Source of the DNA: Bradysia coprophila | Taxonomy: Eukaryota; Arthropoda; Insecta; Diptera; Sciaridae | Reading direction: 5' to 3' | Assembly: GCF_014529535.1 (NCBI RefSeq) | Contig: NW_023503493.1 | Span: 17,516,001-17,580,000 of the forward strand | DNA length: 64,000 nt | In this document: positions 1 through 9,789 of the stretch, in pieces | How the letters are laid out: every line of letters starts with the position of its first letter | Numbering within the stretch: position 1 is the first letter of the stretch | Position numbers and translations under genes: made by a program | The notes under the pieces: generated by a model | The model's input: only the letters and a program-made list of their open reading frames with translations | Database searches by the model: none | What the model was told of the DNA's origin: nothing

Positions 1-1193
1 AAGACGAAATGTACGGATTTTAGGAGGAGTTGAAGATTTATGAGGTCAATTTCAAATGTATTTTTATTCCATTACGATGAACGGAAGGAAGATGTGTTCG
101 ATATAATGGTGACGTTATTGTATTGTATTTTTTTAAGCGAAATTTTTCTTTATGTTTTCTTTGACTTGCATAACAAAAGGATAAAAAAAGCCCAGCAAAA
201 TTTATTACAACCATTTAAAATGACAGCGTCAGAGAGCTTAAGTCTTCACAGAGCTAAAGAATTTATAGAAATATTTATTTGTTTATGGTCAATGGTTCTT
301 ACAGAACTAATATATTAGCAAACATATTCTCGGGTAAACAGTAACTGATAGATAATGAATTTCTGAGGGTTGCACAGCAGGCCAATTAGAGTCCAAGGTG
401 CTGCCACATTGTGTCCCACCCACTTAACCTAATATATTGGCCAAAAGAAAGTGTTAGAGTAACGGCATAATTTAAGAATCGTCCAGCTCTGGATGTGAGA
501 AACAAAAAACAGTTATACCTGGTGCCGTTACCCCAGCTCATATAATGTCACAATTTTTTGGTGATATTGTGGCTTTTCGTTGATGAAGAGATTTTAGGCA
601 TTCCCATGTAACATGATGTTACGACCTTCCTTATAACAATATTGTGAACGTTTCACACCGTTGTCTGGAGAGCATGTATGCCCTCGGTTCATGAGTGAGT
701 GAAATTTTGTAAAATTTTTGTAAATTTTCGCGAATCGATAGCTCCTAATTATTGATGCCGTTGTATTTAAGAATTATTAGGTAGAATATGTAATTTGTGT
801 TCTCTACGTCTACCGCTTTTATTTGAACAGATCAACCAGACTGAACAGAAATTTTAGGTATTTTGGATGTATTACGTCGGAATAATCATTAAATCTATAA
901 CTTCATTTGAGTAAAGTGTTTGTAAAGTAGTGTTTGACACAGCATCTGTCAATATTTTTATCTTATATTCCGCTATATAAGAGTGTTCACCGATTGTCGT
1001 CGTTGTCGATAGCAGATCGTATCGTTTCTATAAGGTCAGTAATAAATAGAATGTTTACGATTTTGATTGAATTCGACGTAAAACTTGGAAACTATAAGTT
1101 AACTCTCTATAAACTTTGTGTGTACTTTATTGGAGAAGTTACTATGTAAATCACAGTCTTCCTAATATCAAATGTTTAGGTTTTTAAAAATAT
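1..1193. other. Intergenic, no gene recognised
   Basis: AT-rich sequence with only short open frames. One of 92 codons at 40-318 has a hydrophobic stretch but no recognisable domain and no convincing splice context. I see no RNA gene or clear repeat here. Confidence 0.5.
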
Positions 1194-1376
1194 TTTTTCG
1201 CAATTCCGGTCCATAATCATCACCTTTCCATGCATCCATTTAATGTCGTTTTGAAGGTATTTATTTCACAGTGCGTTTTTGATTATTTTTTCGCACTTGG
1301 GCTTTTTCACATTTTTTTCGCACGCTACATAGCTCAGTACCTTTAAGAAAGACTAAATTTTATAAATAAAAACTTT

Positions 1377-1455
1377 GCACAGACCAGGATTTGAACTCCC
1401 AACACCAAAATTCTTCCAAACACTAAGCAACGACCATAGCCATTCGGCTACAGAG
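1377..1455 (-). other. tRNA-like (Pol III promoter-like) segment inside the TIR element
   Basis: Read on the minus strand, this has an A-box-like TAGCCGAATGGCTATGG (1434-1450) and a B-box-like GAGTTCAAATCC (1387-1398) about 35 nt apart, as in tRNA genes and tRNA-derived SINE heads. It is not a functional tRNA gene: it lies within a TIR element, and the copy at 6093-6171 has diverged in the B box and in the anticodon-arm region. It is probably a fossil tRNA or SINE head captured by the element. Confidence 0.6.
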
Positions 1456-1568
1456 TCACACAATTATACAGAACGTATTGTTGAAGCGTACATACTAAGC
1501 ATTAACTACTTGATTTTATTTAGCGCGTCTCTATACATCACATTGCAATGTGTATATAGAACAGGTTG

Positions 1569-1779
1569 TGTTGTAGAAATCACTCCTGAAAATCCGAAAT
1601 CACTTGTAAATCAAATATATTAAGATTGTATCAAGACGGCCAATTGATTAAAATATAATCTAGATTCCTTTGAAACGGCCTATAAATACAGAACGATATT
1701 GTAAGTTATTCGCATTCAATAAACAAACGTTAAACGGGACACAAGTCCCTAATTCAGTAGTTTATCATTATTCATCACA
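1569..1779 (+). repeat. Probable 5' LTR of the BEL/Pao element
   Basis: The start is fixed by the target duplication. The end is inferred: a TGT...ACA span of 211 bp ends at 1779, and two bases later comes TGGCGCAGTTGG (from 1782), which has the TGG start expected of a tRNA primer-binding site. Inside are a TATAAATA box near 1680 and an AATAAA signal near 1710, in the usual LTR order. With no intact 3' LTR to compare, the right boundary is uncertain. Confidence 0.6.
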
Positions 1780-1924
1780 AGTGGCGCAGTTGGTAAAAAA
1801 GCTAAAATTTAGCATTGGTCGTAGCATTGGTCGTGGGATAGTTAAGTTATTTGGAAAATTTGACTGGCACTGCGTGTTGGAGTGAGAAACTCACCAGTTA
1901 AAATTTTCTAAAATAACTCAGCTG

Positions 1925-2225
1925 GTTCGACGAATTGGTTGGTCGTTTTGGCTAGATCAACATACATTTGGCTGGTTGGTCAGACAGCTGGTTCGACAGA
2001 AATTCATTTGGCTGGTCGTTTTGGCTAGATCAACATACATTCGATTGGTTGGTCATACATTTGGCTGGTTGGTCAGACAGCTGGTTCGACAGACATTCAT
2101 TTGGTTGGTCGTTTAGGCTAGATCAACATACATTCGGTTGGTTGGTCATACATTTGGCTAGTTGGTCATTTTGGCTGGCGTACAGTCAGGTTGGCGACGT
2201 ACGTTCGTTTGGTTAGTCATACATT
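1925..2225 (+). repeat. Degenerate tandem repeats in the retrotransposon leader
   Basis: About three imperfect copies of a ~90-bp unit rich in TTGGCTGGTTGGTC and CTAGATCAACATACATT. They lie between the putative primer-binding site and the first ORF. One frame (1968-2216) stays open and would encode a Trp-rich repeat, but that is probably a by-product. A second, shorter repeat (GTTGTGCAGGAGACACAAAT type) follows at about 2259-2390. Confidence 0.7.
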
Positions 2226-2464
2226 TTGGCTGACTCAACGTACGACAGTTTAGTTGATTGTGCAGGAGACACAAATCATGCATTTGGTTGTGCGGTAGTC
2301 ACGAAATCGGTCTGAAAGTTGTGCAGGAGACACAAATCAGTTAGGGTTGTGCGGTAGTCACAAAGGAGACAGAGTTGTGTAGGAGACACAAGTCATTTGA
2401 AGGTAATTGTCTGTGGCCGACACGTACAAATCAGTGATCGGTTTGTAATAAAAGGAATTCTGAC

Positions 2465-2830
2465 ATGCCAAAATTACGTGTTTCGCATTTCACGACAAAA
2501 AATATACCAATTACTCCGGAAAATTCATCTAGTTGCGCGCCTGATCGTAAGTCTGTTCAGGTCAGTGGTAGTCAGTCTCGCAGTTCGACTAGTGACGTGC
2601 AGAATCCTAAGTCCGTGCAGATCATTGGTCAGTTTCACAGTTCGTCGAAAGCGATTTATTCTGAGAAACAACCTAAACGTATTTCCGTCCGGCAAAAGGA
2701 AATTATTGAGGCTTCGAAAGAAACGAAATACGCGTCAGTCCCACAGCGAAAATATTCGAAATTAATAGAAGACGAAGTTTTAAAAGAAGCAGCACTGTTT
2801 AGATACGTCTCATTAAAAAACAAAAAGTAA
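2465..2830 (+). CDS. Small ORF upstream of gag in the BEL/Pao element
   Basis: A 121-codon frame starting at an ATG and ending 11 bp before the gag ATG. The product is polar, rich in Ser, Lys and Gln, with a basic, helix-prone C-terminal third. It resembles no domain I know. The composition is protein-like and the placement is neat, but most BEL/Pao elements have a single gag-pol frame. It may be an accessory ORF, the remnant of an N-terminal Gag extension, or a chance frame. Confidence 0.35.
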   Translation: MPKLRVSHFTTKNIPITPENSSSCAPDRKSVQVSGSQSRSSTSDVQNPKSVQIIGQFHSSSKAIYSEKQPKRISVRQKEIIEASKETKYASVPQRKYSKLIEDEVLKEAALFRYVSLKNKK

Positions 2831-2841
2831 ACATTTAGACC

Positions 2842-5464
2842 ATGTCTGCGGTGAAGAAACGCGGTTCATTCAAGCGCTTATTCACCATCGCTTACAATGA
2901 ACTCGCAGAGGAATTGGACAAAGGCGTTACAGACGACATGAGTTTGATAAAGCGTCTGTTCAAACGACTCGAAGATCGTTTTAATCAATTGGACAGGGCA
3001 GATGAAATGGTTATGGAGGAAATAATGGCACAAAACGTTTCTCAAGAGGATATGGACGAAGAGATCACTATACGGCAGGACTACAGAGACAAAATGAACG
3101 ATATAACGTTACTGGTGGAGGAAATGAGCAAAACAGAAGACACAGAAAGTCGTAATAGCAACTCGGGTGGCGACAACTCGGGTGGCAACAACTTGGGTGG
3201 CAACAATTCATGTGGTAACAATTCATGTGGTGGCGACAATTCATGTGGTGGCGACAACAAATCAAGGTATAAACTACCTAAATTGGAATTGGTTAAATTC
3301 AATGGAGAAACGAAAAATTGGCTACAATTTTGGAGTCAGTTTAAAGGCATACACGAAGATAAGAATTTATCGAACGAAGAGAAGTTTCAATATTTAATCC
3401 AAGCGACGACAATAGATACTCCAGCTAGAGACGTGGTATCTAGTTTTCCCCCTACATCCGAAAATTATCCAAAAGCAATCGAATACCTGAAGTCACGTTT
3501 TGGTAAGGACAAAATATTGATTGAACTGTATATGAGAGAACTATTAAGGTTAGTAACGGATCAGAGCAGTGAAAATGAATCACTATCAAAACTATATGAT
3601 ACATTGGCAACGAAGCTGCGAGCACTAGAATCTCTAGGTGTCACTAGTGACAAGTATGCCACAATGTTGTATCCGTTAGTAGAGTCTACTTTATCCAAAG
3701 AGATTCTTCAAGTTTGGGAAAGATTGAGAAGTCAATTCATCGATACCGAAGAAGGAGAAGAACTGAATCTACTAATGAAATTTCTACAAACAGAAGTAGA
3801 AAGCGAAATTCGATTAAAAGTGGCAAAAAGGAGATCAGACACAAATCCAGAATATCAGATGGTTCGACATAATAAGTACCAGAGATATGAACAAGCAACT
3901 GCAATCGATCTTTTCAACAATAGTGGACCTTCTACAAGCAATTGTGTTTTTTGTGAGAAAGCACATAAAAGCCAAAACTGTATTTCAGCGCGAAAAATGT
4001 CCTTAAAAACAAAGAATGAGAAAATATTTACTGCAAAATGTTGCTATAAGTGTTTGCAACCAAATCACCGCAAGGCTAATTGTAAGGTATCGGTCAAATG
4101 CGGAATTTGCGAAAAAGCGTCCCACTGTACAGTAATGTGTGCACAAAATAACCATCGAGAAATAAGTCTAAATGCAGTCGCTATCAATCATTGGGGCAAT
4201 ACATTTCTACAGACATTATTAATCACGGTCGAAGGTATAAACAGACAGCATACACTGAGAGCAATAATCGATACAGGATCTCACCAGTCATACATATCTA
4301 GAAAAGTGTCAAAATTGTTGGGTCTCCGTGAAATAGATACGTTCGAAACATCTCACAGTCTCTTCGGTGGATTTGTAACTCGACAAGTAAAACATTCCGT
4401 GTATCAAACAGCAATTTCAAACCAAATTACTGGCTATGAACAACGAGTATTTCTGTTAGATCAAGAAACAATCTGTGGTTCGATTCCGCCGATTGCTAAT
4501 GGACCATGGATTCAGGAACTGACTGAAAATAATATCAACTTATCAGACCTTAACAGTAATCGCGACGAAATAGACATTTTACTTGGTGCAGATATAGCAA
4601 GTACGTTGTTCACTGGAAAAATCTATCGGACGAATAATGGGCCTGTGGCATTTGAAACAGAACTAGGTTGGACTTTGATGGGTACACCAATTAATGCTGG
4701 AAGAACTTCAAACAGGACAACAATTTTACAATCATTACACATTGCTAATGTCCAGATACAGGATCTTTGGAGGCTGGACTTAATTGGTATACACGACTCA
4801 ACAGATAGTTTGAGTCGAGATCAGCGGAACGAATCTACAATAAAACATTTCCACAAACATGTAAAACGATCTACGGACGGACGATATGAAGTTGCACTAC
4901 CTTGGAAGGAAGACCATCAACCGGTAGCTATGAACTATGAAATATCACATCGACGATTACAATCAGCAATAAAAAGACTGGAAAAAGAAGATAAGATTCA
5001 AGAGTATGAGAAAATATTCAATCAATGGTTAAGTTTGGGAATAATTGAAGAAGTTGAAGAAGCAGACAATACTAAAGAACCATCAAGCTACCTTCCTCAT
5101 CATCCGGTCTTTAACCCGAAGAGTCTGACAACACCGATTCGCCCAGTCTTTGATGCATCGGCCAAATCAAATGGTCGACCATCTTTAAATGATTGTTTGG
5201 AAACAGGTCCAAATCTATTAGAATTGGTGGTAGTTCTATTACTCCAGTTTAGAATGAAACGATATGGAATCATCGCAGATATCGAAAAGGCTTTCCTACA
5301 GATTGGCATCAGAAAGGAGATTTTTATGGCTAAAAAATAACAAACTCGCAATATACAGACACTGTAGGGTAGTTTTCGGCATTTCATCCAGTCCATTTCT
5401 GTTAGCAGCAATCCTGAACACGCATCTCGATAACATCAAAAACGGATTTTCAGGAGTGATTTGA
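2842..5464 (+). pseudogene. BEL/Pao Gag-protease-RT polyprotein, frameshifted and truncated
   Basis: The main frame (2842-5340) runs 832 codons. In order: an N-terminal Gag region; an Asn/Gly/Cys-rich low-complexity tract (~106-142) from short tandem repeats; a DUF1759 Gag-like domain (~143-290); two Cys/His knuckles (~400-430); a retropepsin-like DUF1758 protease with its IIDTG active site at ~475-479; and the start of BEL-type RT from about 750. A +1 shift near 5315 puts the next conserved RT block into another frame (to 5464). Homology stops near 5440, before the YxDD box. RNase H and integrase are absent. The shift and the deletion make it non-functional. Confidence 0.9.
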
Positions 5465-5598
5465 AATCACTGATTTCTACAACAGGTTGCTTGATCGTTC
5501 AAATGAATTCATGTTTGCATATGAATGTTTGGTAGAAATTTTGGTAATATTTTGCATTGGAAAGGTGATTATGGCCCGAAATTGCGAAAAACGTTGTA

Positions 5599-5730
5599 TC
5601 TACCACGGTAGGTATCAGTATTTTTTCGCACACGACGTCTTGTCGACCTCGGCTTCGCCTCGGATCGACAATCGACATCTAGTGCGAAAAAATACCTTAA
5701 TACCTACTTGGTAGATAAATAACTATTGTT
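5599..5730. repeat. Foldback repeat, GGTAGGTAT...TTTTTTCGCAC family
   Basis: The arms are GGTAGGTATCAGTATTTTTT and its inverse (about 5610-5633 and 5683-5715), around a second palindrome made of CTCGGCTTCGCCTCGGATCG. The right arm with its flank (to GATAAATAAC at ~5731) is repeated in inverse orientation at 5845-5915 and again, directly, at about 6390-6457. These belong to a repeat family that also flanks the second 465-bp element. Confidence 0.7.
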
Positions 5731-5844
5731 CCTTTAGAATAAATACTATATGACTATAACAAAAATCTGCGGTAAGTACATACAAGATCACATTTTCGCC
5801 TTTCGTTCTGTCTTCTAGCAAAATATCAAGTCAATTGAAGTATA

Positions 5845-6457
5845 GTTATTTATCTACCAAGGTAGGTATGGAGGTATTTTTTCGCACTAGATGTCGATTG
5901 TCGATCCGAGGCGAAGCAATTTCGGTCCATAATCATCACCTTTCCATGCATCCATTTAATGTCGTTTTGAAGGTATTTATTTCACAGTGCGTTTTTGATT
6001 ATTTTTTTCGCACTTGGGCTTTTTCACCTTTTTTCGCACGCTACAGAGCTTAGTACCTTTAAGAAAGACTAATTTTTATAAATAAAAACTTTGCACAGAC
6101 CAGGATTTGAACATCCAACACCAAAATTCTTTCAAACACCAAGCGACGACCAAAGCCATTCGGCTACAGAGTCACACAATTATACAGAACGTATTGTTGA
6201 AGCGTACATACTAAGCATTGACTACTTGATTTTATTTGGCGCGTCTCTATTCATCACATTGCAATGTGTATTTAGTGCAGGTTGCTTGATCGTTCAAATG
6301 AATTCATGTTTGCATATGAATGTTTGGTAGAAATTTTGGTAATATTTTGCATTGGAAAGGTGATTATGGCCCGAAATTGCGAAAAACGTTGTATCTACCA
6401 CGGTAGGTATGGAGGTATTTTTTCGCACTAGATGTCGATTGTCGATCCGAGGCGAAG
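5845..6457. repeat. Palindromic repeat arms flanking TIR element copy 2
   Basis: The block from the GGTAGGTATGGAGG region to GATCCGAGGCGAAG is present at about 5861-5916 and again at about 6402-6457, and inverted at 5654-5730. The intact 465-bp TIR element sits between the two direct copies. Either that element inserted into this repeat and part was duplicated, or the block is the outer part of a larger nested unit. Confidence 0.6.
5916..6380. mobile_element. 465-bp TIR element, copy 2 (intact)
   Basis: An uninterrupted copy, the same length as copy 1 once its insert is removed. The termini are GCAATTTCGGTCCATAATC and an inverse ending in CGAAATTGC. It carries the same tRNA-like segment (6093-6171, minus). 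It preserves the empty site of the BEL/Pao insertion: a single GGTTG at 6280-6284. It has no transposase ORF, so it is non-autonomous. Confidence 0.8.
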
Positions 6458-8292
6458 CCGAATAAAATAACTATTTTACGCTTAACTCTTATACCAAACA
6501 CTATAAAATAGTTTAAACAACTAAAGTAATCAATTTAGTAAGAAACCATGATGCTTGCCGACGCTAGTCATTGTTCAACCCAATTTCTTTACCTTCTTTT
6601 TCCTACTAGCTCATGGACTAATGTTTATTACCTGAAATTTTCTTTTTTGTGTGTGAATGGAAAGGTGACAAATTGGTCATAAAAACGGGTGTGTTTCCCT
6701 TACAACACAAAATCGATATAAATACATTGATTTTGTCAACTCATGCCATTGTCATTTAATATTACTTTTAGACATGCAGATACATAGATTCCTTTCAAAT
6801 TCATAACCTCTACGAATCAATATTGATTTACGTGAAAAGCTGTCACAACCATTCAATATACGTATATAAACATAGCCATTCACACCCTACGACAACTTAA
6901 TACGTATTTACGATACACACATCTCATCGGCATCCGAAAATGTAATATTGTATGGATTTGTCGTACAAAAATGTTTCAAAATTTATATAGTAGAAAATGC
7001 AGATCACGTACGACGTATAAAGGTCAATTTTCCAACATTATTATTTTCTTTTGTAATCCAATTGATGTCCAATTGCTCAACCAAACTGCAATAAGCTTAA
7101 AGTACTTTCGATTGTGCTAAGTTAATGTTATTTGCCAGAAGGGATGATTGAAAACAGAAAATTGTTTGAGTTAGGTTCGTTTTCTCGTTTAAAAGTTTTT
7201 ACCCATCGTACAGTGCTTTGTGGAATTTGTGCTGTGAATGAACGGAACGTTTCAGTGTGGTGCATATGAACTGTTTTATCATTTAGCTTCACGAAGATAA
7301 TGCCAGGAGAAAAAAAGGAAATATTTTCGATTCGATTGCAGATGAATCGAACACAAAATAAACAAAAATGTTATCATGGATCATTGACTGAGTTTGCGTC
7401 TCGTTTTCCTTTTTTCGTATTTATATCATGTTCTATAAATATTTCACAGAATTTATTGATTTTCAGTTTAATTTATTATTAGTAGCATGATTTATTCGCT
7501 CTATCTTTGATGTGTTATATAAATTCCCTCGGGTGTCTCAACGTGATTCACATTTTTATGGTCCAATTAAAACACATTTTGTGCTAACATTAATAACGAC
7601 TCACCTTGTTTCGTTTGATATCGAGTCTCGTGTACCTGATTTTTAGCCTGAAACGACCAAATTTAATTTAAAATTTTAATTAATCTCTATTTGTACATTC
7701 GACGCTTCATATCATCGCCATATACGGTAAAACAAACAATTATGTCACTACGTATTGTATATAGCTTCTCAAAAGACAACAACTCACCGCTAACAAATAT
7801 GCACTTTCACAAAGTGGAATATTTTCTGTTTTACTGTTGTTTCTGCCAGAGTCATCTAGAAAAGAATAGAATTGTTCGTATTAAGAAAGCTGAAAATGTT
7901 GTGCCGAAAAAAGCTTCATTCGATAAACTTGTGTGTTGCAGCTCGTTTTTTAAATTGAATTATGAAATTGTTGTTGGAAAACTGTGTGTATATACGCAGT
8001 GGGTACGTGTTTTATGTACTGACCAGTTACTAGTTTGAAAGCATGTAATTCTTGTCAATCTTTATTTATGTGTCTGAATAAGTTATGTGTTTGGTTGCTG
8101 GCTGATGGAACTTTGTAAAGTAATTCTTTTTCTTTTTTTTCGTAAATATTTAATTTTGTTCGACTAACCAGAAATGAGATAATGAATTCGTGATGTGGTT
8201 GACATTGCAGATTCAATTGAGATCCTTAAGAATCTTTACAGATAAATTTTTCGAAAATATACTTACAGTGGGTTTTTTTTAGTTCGGAACAT
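6458..8292. other. Intergenic, no gene recognised
   Basis: AT-rich with only short frames. The frame at 7691-8038 (115 codons) shows no domain or splice context that I recognise. Confidence 0.5.
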
Positions 8293-8476
8293 ATAGGTTT
8301 CTTCCATCGTACGGTAAAAACGAATTTTGACAAGCCGAAAACAACCGACCGTCATCCACAGAAGCAAACATAACCGCAACTTAAACAAATTTGTTCGTCA
8401 AAAATTCAAAGTGAGGTTGTGTTGGCCTATCTGTGGATGACGATTGACATTTTGAACGGACTTGGAAGAAACCTAT
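8293..8476. mobile_element. Foldback MITE, ~184 bp
   Basis: Imperfect inverted arms of about 75 bp start ATAGGTTTCTTCC and end GGAAGAAACCTAT. A second well-conserved stretch is GTCATCCACAG / CTGTGGATGAC. There is no coding capacity. I could not find a flanking target duplication, so the superfamily is open. Confidence 0.7.
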
Positions 8477-8487
8477 TTGAAATTTTT

Positions 8488-8634
8488 AGAGTTTTAAACG
8501 TTTTAAAAGTCATCGATGTTCCCAGTCAAGTAAGTGTTTCCGGGTTATAATTTATTTTGGCACGAAATTCGAAAATCCCTTAGTGGAGCCAAATTTCACA
8601 TTTGACTGAGAACATCGATGACTTTTAACACTCT
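8488..8634. repeat. Inverted repeat, ~147 bp
   Basis: The arms share AAAAGTCATCGATGTTC and its inverse and extend roughly 35-40 bp on each side of a ~75-bp spacer. Probably a degenerate MITE lying directly after the preceding foldback element. Confidence 0.6.
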
Positions 8635-9708
8635 GATAAATCTAAAATTGTGCTTTCTTAAGATGAACACACTGTATTAATAGTAAAGAAGCAAAAGATT
8701 AGATCAATTAATCACGCACACTTTTTGTTTCCTTTGATCTCAAATATAATTTGATAAATCAAAGGAAACGTGGTTGAAAGCAAAGCATCTACAACAAAGC
8801 ACTATATAGAACTGAATTTTTCAACGAAAAAATTGGTCCTTGTTTCTATTCGTATAAAACTGGAACACAGTGGCATTATATCAACTTGCACAACTTAATT
8901 TACGGGAGTAATGTTTGACTCGTAAACATTCTGTCCTCCGGTTAGAATTTCTCTGTATGAATGTAAATGAATCTAAGAGTTGGAAGAATTGGATTTATTT
9001 TTTAATCTGATAGAAATCGAAACCGTAGAAAATGTTGAAAGGTCAAAATTTAGGAACTTGAAAACATTGATATTTTTACATAATTGTCTCGTACAATTCC
9101 AATTTTAAGATTTACCCATTTCGGTTGAGCAAATCAAGGTCTTATTCAATCACTCAAGTCAATGAAATGACTTTAAACGTGATGTAGGCTCCCCCTATAT
9201 TTCAGAGGTTTCAACATTTTGTCATTGGATTTTTTCTATGGCATTGGATTCGTCCGGCAGTTGCGAATTAGACATTGAAATTAGACCGAATGCAGAACAT
9301 GCGAACCGAAGCTCTTATCGTGGGAAGTAATGTGATTTGTGAATAAATCAGACGGACTGGGTTGTGTATAAAAACGGGAGAAATTAGGATTAAATTAGCA
9401 ACGAACTGGGTTTTAGAAGTTGATGTTTCAGAAAATTGTCACAGTTTGTCACTAGGTGGTTTGTTTCTTCGAATATCTAATGGTGCGACGTCCCATGATA
9501 TTGTTCAATAAAACTTATATTTGATTGATAATAACTCAACGTAAAATCGCTAAATGTTAAAAAAAAACTTTTTTGAATTTCCACAGTGTACCCACAACTG
9601 AGCATTTATTTTTCCAAAGATTTCGAAAGTAAACGTAGCCAATAACGTTTACATAGTTTCTACGAGTATTCGGCCCCTCTAGCATGTAAAGCTTCCTGTG
9701 TATCTTAG

Positions 9709-9789
9709 ACGATTGATTTTAGGAACTTTTCCATGTAGCAATTGTTCTCGCTTCACTCGTATTGCAGCGAATTGCCTAAAATCAATCGT
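9709..9789. repeat. Short inverted repeat
   Basis: ACGATTGATTTTAGG is mirrored by CCTAAAATCAATCGT around a ~50-bp loop, which itself has an inner GCAATT / AATTGC pair. It could be a small MITE remnant or a transcribed hairpin. Confidence 0.5.

Larger units (their letters stand above)
1569..5484 (+). mobile_element. BEL/Pao LTR retrotransposon, truncated
   Basis: The insert is flanked by a perfect 5-bp direct repeat GGTTG (1564-1568 and 5485-5489), the usual size for BEL/Pao. The order is: a 5' LTR starting TGTTGTAG; a leader with degenerate repeats; a small ORF; and a Gag-protease-RT frame that breaks off within reverse transcriptase. The catalytic half of RT, RNase H, integrase and the normal 3' LTR are missing, so it is 3.9 kb and cannot be autonomous. 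The right end (5443-5484) is not a 3' LTR. It is an inverted copy of the first 28 bp of the element with 14 bp inserted (5457-5470), so both outer tips are the same sequence in opposite orientation. Confidence 0.9.
1200..5585. mobile_element. 465-bp TIR element, copy 1 (split by BEL/Pao)
   Basis: A non-autonomous element with imperfect ~33-bp terminal inverted repeats. The left end reads GCAATTCCGGTCCATAATC and the right end is the inverse, ending in CGAAATTGC at 5585. The TIR match extends outward to about 1194 and 5591. The copy is interrupted at 1569-5484 by a retrotransposon. Removing that insert and one GGTTG leaves 369 + 96 = 465 bp, exactly the length of copy 2 at 5916-6380, which is strong support for both boundaries. 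It carries a tRNA-like segment in its left half. The superfamily is not assigned, and no clean duplication of its own target is visible. Confidence 0.8.

Noticed and set aside
40..318. 92-codon ORF with a hydrophobic segment
   Set aside because: No domain, no splice partner and AT-rich codon use like the surrounding intergenic DNA.
1377..1455. A functional tRNA gene
   Set aside because: Embedded in a TIR element in two diverged copies; the stems do not form a convincing cloverleaf by eye.
1968..2216. Trp-rich repeat ORF as a gene
   Set aside because: It is a frame through the leader repeats of the retrotransposon, with no initiation context or homology.
7691..8038. 115-codon ORF
   Set aside because: No recognised motif; length is within what chance gives in a long intergenic region.
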